The position numbers and the translations under genes were made by a program. Of a DNA stretch of 64,000 nucleotides, positions 59,163 through 64,000 are shown piece by piece (position 1 is the first letter of the stretch; each line of letters begins with the position of its first letter). Source of the DNA: Lomentospora prolificans (lineage: Eukaryota > Ascomycota > Sordariomycetes > Microascales > Microascaceae); the NCBI GenBank assembly GCA_029532625.1, contig JARFXM010000008.1, forward strand, positions 1,426,001 to 1,490,000, read 5' to 3'. The notes under the pieces are model-generated. The model searched no databases and had not been told where the DNA came from. It saw only the letters and a list, made by a program, of their open reading frames with translations.

Positions 59163-60709
59163 TTACAATTCGTCGTGTCCAGCGGTCGTCGTTATCGTCT
59201 GTCCATCCTCGGGATAGTATTTGGTGAAATAGAGGTTGGCCAAGAATGCGAATCCAACCTGTCGCATGCGTTGGTTAGTATCGAGCTTCTTCGATGCACT
59301 CGACTGCCACTAGAACAGCCAACCACTTACCATCAAGCCAGCAATAAGAAGCATGGTACCGACAACGACAGCAACCAACACCGCTCCGTCCATGAGATCC
59401 ATACCCTGGTTCTCGGCCATCTGATCGTTTTCATACCTCTTCTTCGCCCGGTCGGCAGTCTGAGGAGGGAAGATGGTATCAAGAAATTGCTCGATGCGTC
59501 CGCACTGCAGACTGATGGATACGTAGTTGGGGTCTCTGGGGTCATTCTTCGCGTGTATCCTCTGGATATACCTCCGGAAGACTTCGGAGACGACCCTCAA
59601 GTTCTGCGTGGACTCGCTCATGAGCTGGCAAGCGTCGCCCTTGGTAATCTTGACAGTCCTGTCAAAGACGTCGGGGTTGTTGAACACGAGCTCGAGCGTC
59701 GCGATGGCCATAGTCTGGGGAATGGCTACGAAGTTGAAGACACTCTGATCCTTGATGGCAGCCATGTAGAAGAGACACTCTTCGCAGTGTTTCAGAGCAT
59801 TGAGAACCATGTGGTTCAAGCACCTTACCGCAGTCGGGCGGTTCTCTGGCTTGAACAGGGCGGGAAAGTCATCAACATATTGCGACCAGATCTCCTTGGG
59901 CCAGAATCGACGCCCGTCTTCGAAATCCTCGTGGATGTCTCGAATGATGTTGGTCTTTTGAAGGAATTGTCCCATAGACTCCGTCAGGCTGGGCTTCTCG
60001 AGAAGCTTGGGAATCGCGAGCTCGGACTTGACAAAGAGACGGGTGAGGCCATCACCGACAAGACCTGCTACGTAGTGGCAGTAGAGTTCGTAGTCTTTGA
60101 CGGAATCCACGCCATTGGAGTTGAACTCGGCATTGAGCGCGTAGTCAGCCATACCGTTACCCATCTTCACGGTGATGTCGTCGATGATCTCAAAGTACTC
60201 GGGCTTGATCTTCTTGAGCTCTTCGACGACAACGTCAAAGTGAACGAGAAGGTCTCTATCCTTCTCGTTAGGGCCATTCTCGGTGAATGTCCAGCCGTCA
60301 ATGATCATATTCTTGTTGAAACCCCTCAACAATGGCTCTTTCTTCTTAAGATCGATCGTCATATCATCCTCAATTGTATCTAGACCGCGAAGAACTAGGT
60401 AGAAGAGCGCGACGGGCACGAGGAGTTCGGGGTTCAGCTCTTGGATGACGGCTGAAAAGCTTCGGCTCGTCAAGTCGAGGTACTTGAAGCATTGTTGGAG
60501 GGTCTCTGACTCTTTGGAGGGATCTCGCTTGTGAACGGGGTCATGCCATAGCTTCCTGCCGGAAAAGAGCGAGGTTAGCAGCGAGCACGCAAAGTACCGG
60601 ACTCGTGAGGTTTTATGCCTCAATCGAGCGACTCCAAACTGGCGAAAACGAACCATTGGACGATAGCCTTAAGCTGATTAGGGTGTGCGAGGTAGTAGAG
60701 GGCGCCCAT
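59163..60709 (-). CDS. ERG9: squalene synthase (farnesyl-diphosphate farnesyltransferase)
   Basis: Three minus-strand exons, 60709-60654, 60555-59331 and 59258-59163, joined in phase, give 458 residues. The protein condenses two farnesyl diphosphates into squalene with NADPH, the first committed step of ergosterol synthesis, on the ER membrane. Both Mg-binding aspartate motifs are seen: D-T-I-E-D at 78-82 and D-I-H-E-D at 225-229. The central Y-C-H-Y-V-A-G-L-V-G-D-G-L helix is also present. The C-terminal exon completes a membrane anchor and a short Thr-rich tail. The first exon (18 codons plus two bases) is needed to give the conserved N-terminus M-G-A-L-Y-Y-L-A-H-P. The intron 1 donor is GTTCGT, less usual but the only phase-keeping choice I find. 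It is divergent from the DnaJ gene. Confidence 0.96.
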
Positions 60710-62561
60710 TGTGTCTGGATGGGATGAATTGGTGGTTTAGAGAGCGGTGTTGAAGAGGAGAGAAGAGACGTTGTAAAGTAGGCGCTTTGAGCTTTTTTTT
60801 TTTATCTTGCGAAGCAAGTGAACGCCAGTCAGGGGTACGCAGAATGCAAGGGGAAAGGTTGGTGGGTTGAACCAGCTCAATCCAACCCAGTCAGCAGCCA
60901 GAGACAACTGTTGAGGAAGGAGGAAAGAAAAAAAAGAGATCGAGCAGAAGTATCTATGTCGACATGCCGATTGAAACCGCCCCAGAAGATGTACAATTGA
61001 GAGATGGGATATCACAATTGAAGCATACCTGAGACGGAGGAAAAGAAAGAGGAGAAGAGACAGCTAGAGAGGATACATATATGAAGAGGATTTTCCAAAG
61101 AAAAAAAAGAACGGTACTCCGCCAAGGCCATTTTTAGGCGGCAATGATTGGACCCAGCAAGGGGAGACCCAGGCAATTTATTAGGGTGGTCCTTGCTGGA
61201 TCAATGTTGGGGAAATTGGGGGATTTGTGTCCTTTTGCCGCAATTGCGGGTCGCGAAGCCGGTTGAGGGTGTGCTGTGTTCGAGTTGCCGTGACTTGGAT
61301 CATTGTTTCTGCTTGTCTCCCCGAGGCCACTGAGTGGAGCGCTTGGCCTGATAAACTAGTAGTTCAAGTGAGCCTGGCTGTCCTTAACTGCTGCGTGCGT
61401 TGTAGGATTCCTTGTCTGCAGGACAGACTAAGACTGGCACGAGAACGTTTGGAGGGACAGACATAGCCAGCCAGCATGCTTACATATGCAGCCTGAAGAG
61501 GACTGTGCACTGAGTGGCTGGCCAACCTCCCAGCGTCTCTCGAGTGCAACATCCAGCATCTGTTGGAGCAAGGTCCGTTCCTCAGGATCAGAGCTTACGT
61601 GGTCTCGTTCCCTTCGAGACTCTACAGATTAACGCATCTTTGGACGTTTGACGAGGTCGGAGGTGTAAGATGCTGAACATCGTGACAGATAGAGCAGCAG
61701 TCTATTGAGTATGCTCCTCTTGCGTCATCCCTATGGTAGGCTCCCGACAAGAAGAAAAGGAGAAGAAGGAAAAAGGAAGGGATGTCGATCATTATCAAGA
61801 TGCGGGAGGGTGTTCTAGAATTCGTGCAGGGCTTGGTGGTCCAATGTTGAGAGACACGGCTACAAAGCAAGCACGATTCTTCGCCGACTATCAGCTGAAC
61901 CCCCAAAATGCCCGTCTCATTGAGAAAGGTCGAGGCATTTCCGAGCAAGTTGGATTTCCGATTTCTCTAGGTATTATTAAACGTGTGCACTTGGCTTTAT
62001 TCGCAAGGCTAGCCAGCTGGTCAGCGAGCAGATGCCAGCTCTCGCTCGTTTCACTAAAACAATCGCTATTCCCAGCGGACCAGGCTTCGCCAGCCGGCCA
62101 AAGTGATCAAGATGTCGATGGGAAGTAGTAATATAGGACATAGGCAAGCCAGCGTCTTCGGAGACTTGGATCTGCCAAACATAGGCTCCTAAGTAGAGAT
62201 ACAAGCTTGCGTAACCCTCTCTTGGTATCCCCACAGGTCACAAGTACCAGGCCGAATTCCGCCAGTTGTTTCCCCCGCTGACGACATGTTTCAACGCTGG
62301 CTGCCTTCCCATTCATAATTGCCCCGCCGTCACTGTTAAGTTTAAGTCAGCCTGGGCAGCAGGGAAAAAAATTACTATCAACACCCATCTCAACCCTGAC
62401 TCTCGACAACAGCCGAGACATCTCGCGAGATCGCAACCGCTCCCTCGGTCCATTTCGTGGTATTTGCTTATTTCTTCAATCGCCGCTTCGTTTTCGACAC
62501 CTTGACGACATCTCGCGCCACATTTGTGCCAGACAAACATCCCGCAGCCCCCTAACTCGCC
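60710..62561. promoter_or_regulatory. divergent upstream region (ERG9 / DnaJ gene)
   Basis: About 1.85 kb holding both promoters. On the minus strand a CAGGTATGC at about 61030 could be the donor of an untranslated leader intron of ERG9, which is speculative. A 131-codon frame at 61733-62128 has no domain and is not called. No sterol-response element was identified with confidence. Confidence 0.45.
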
Positions 62562-64000
62562 ATGGTCGTGGATACTGCCTACTACGACCTTCTTGGCGTC
62601 AAGCCAGAAGCAACAGATATCGAGATTAAGAAAGCATACAGAAGACTTGCCATTATCCACCACCCAGGTACGTCACCCACCCATCCAGCTTCCATCCTAT
62701 CGCCGTAGGTAAACCGCCTGTTAACCAAGCAATTTTCGCTCTCAACAGACAAGAACCCCGATGACCCCACCGCGAGCGCCAAATTCCAAGAAATAGGCGA
62801 GGCCTATCAAGTTCTCTCCGAACCCCAACTCCGTGCCGCCTACGACAAGTATGGCAAGGAGTCTGCCCGCCCTTCCGAGGGTTTTGTCGACCCTTCCGAG
62901 TTCTTCACCTCCATATTCGGCGGCGATGCTTTTATGGACTGGATCGGCGAAATTTCCATCATCAAGGACCTCACCGCTGCCATGGATATCACCATGCAGG
63001 GTCAGGGCGAAGAGGGCGCTGAAGGCGCCGAAGCCGACGGCGAGTTCCCCGGAACTGAGGAGGCTATGAAGGAGAGCATGAAGACGGCTGACGCATCCGG
63101 CGCCGGCACTTCCGCAGGCGTTCCACCGCCTACCGTTATTGTCGAGGACGACAAGGTAGACCCTACTGCTGCGCCGGCGGCTGGCACGACCGGCCCTGCG
63201 CGCACTCCTAGCCCCGCAGGCCGAGCAAGCCCCAGCCCCAACGCCTCCGGCACTTCCACCCCCCGCCCCACCGCGATACCCATCCGCCCCGCCCTCATGG
63301 ACAAGCCCTCCGACGAGGTGACTGCCACCGCCTCGTCCTCATCTGACGACCTCACAAAGAAGAAGAAAGATAAGGGCGGCCTCACAAAGGAGCAGCGTGA
63401 CCAGCTTGCTGCCCTTCGCAAGGAACAGGAGCGCGCCCGCAAAGAGCGTGTCGATACCCTGACCTCGAAGCTCCTTGACCGCCTCAGCGTGTGGACTGAG
63501 ACTGACAAGGGCTCCGACGTCACAGCCGCTTTCCAGGAGAAGATGCGCCTCGAGGTTGAGGAGATGAAGATGGAGTCTTTCGGTCTGGATATCTGCCATG
63601 CCATCGGCCAGACCTATGTCAGCAAGGGCTCGACCCTGCTCAAGAGCCAAAAGTTCCTCGGCATCTCGGGCTTCTTCAGCCGCATCAAGGACAAGGGCAA
63701 CATGGTCAAGGATACCTGGAACACCATCTCGTCCGCCCTCGATGCTCAGGCTGAGATGGAGAAGATGGCCCGCCTCGAGGAGGAGGCTGGCGAGGAGTGG
63801 ACCGACGAGCGCAAGGCTGAGCAGGAGAGGAGGGTTACCGGCAAAATTCTCACGGCTGCGTGGCGCGGTTCCAAGTTTGAGATTCAGGATATCTTGAGGA
63901 GCGTCTGCGACAACGTGCTGAACGACAAGGCGGTGCCCCTGTCCAAGAGGCTCGAGAGGGCACAGGCGCTCGTAATCGTCGGCGAGGTGTTTGTCAAGGT
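62562..64000 (+). CDS. DnaJ/DnaJ-X domain protein (CAJ1/DJP1 type), 3' end cut by window edge
   Basis: Two exons are seen, 62562-62667 and 62749 to the window edge, giving about 452 residues so far. The J domain is at residues 4-70 with the H-P-D motif at 34-36, whose Asp codon is split by the intron. This motif stimulates the ATPase of Hsp70. A Phe/Gly region and an acidic, Pro/Ser/Thr-rich linker (about 140-265) follow. A DnaJ-X-type helical domain then begins near Lys-rich D-L-T-K-K-K-K-D-K and runs through G-L-D-I-C-H-A-I-G-Q-T-Y. Yeast relatives Caj1 and Djp1 are type III/class C J-proteins, cytosolic or peroxisome-import related. No signal peptide. The stop codon is outside the window. 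It is divergent from ERG9. Confidence 0.93.

Noticed and set aside
59142..60383. 413-codon plus-strand frame antisense to ERG9
   Set aside because: It is the complement of a clear squalene synthase coding exon and has no independent features.

Overview
The window is nuclear DNA of a filamentous ascomycete (Pezizomycotina, most likely a Sordariomycete). Genes carry short introns (about 50-130 nt) with GTANGT-type donors and CTAAC/CTAAT-like branch points. Leaders are pyrimidine-rich, exon third positions favour C and G, and the recognisable proteins are fungal housekeeping families. No tRNA, rRNA, CRISPR, operon or intact transposon was recognised. Species cannot be named from sequence alone.

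Layout. 0-8.5 kb: the 5' part of an alpha/beta-hydrolase gene (-) runs off the left edge, divergent from a large intronless gene for a membrane-anchored ZZ-zinc-finger/EF-hand protein (+). A secreted cysteine/glycine-rich surface protein gene (+, eight exons, one apparent frameshift) follows. 8.5-18.2 kb: a gene-poor stretch with a 19-bp tandem repeat. 18.2-32.2 kb: a GPR1/FUN34/YaaH acetate-transporter-type gene (+), a soluble-type FAD fumarate reductase (+), a proline-rich uncharacterised protein (+), a four-TM MARVEL-like protein (+), and convergent DPH2 (-), a diphthamide synthesis subunit. 34.7-42 kb: a short-chain dehydrogenase with a possible myristoylation signal (+), a translin-family protein (-), the GPI mannosyltransferase I catalytic subunit PIG-M/GPI14 (+, divergent from translin), and an F-box protein (-). 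42-55 kb: a second gene-poor stretch with only microsatellites. 55-64 kb: a secreted subtilisin-family protease (+), squalene synthase ERG9 (-), and the 5' part of a DnaJ/DnaJ-X protein (+).

The genes do not form a pathway cluster. They are typical dispersed fungal loci: sterol synthesis (ERG9), GPI-anchor synthesis (PIG-M), translation-factor modification (DPH2), redox balance (fumarate reductase, SDR), acetate transport, protein turnover (F-box, secreted protease, J-protein) and nucleic-acid binding (translin). I found no convincing new multi-gene system. The items most worth a second look are gene-structure features (GC-AG intron, 18-nt microexon, competing donors, frameshift), two unusual protein architectures, and two gene deserts of about 10 and 13 kb.

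Exon boundaries were worked out by hand from reading-frame continuity and splice signals. They are predictions, not transcript evidence.
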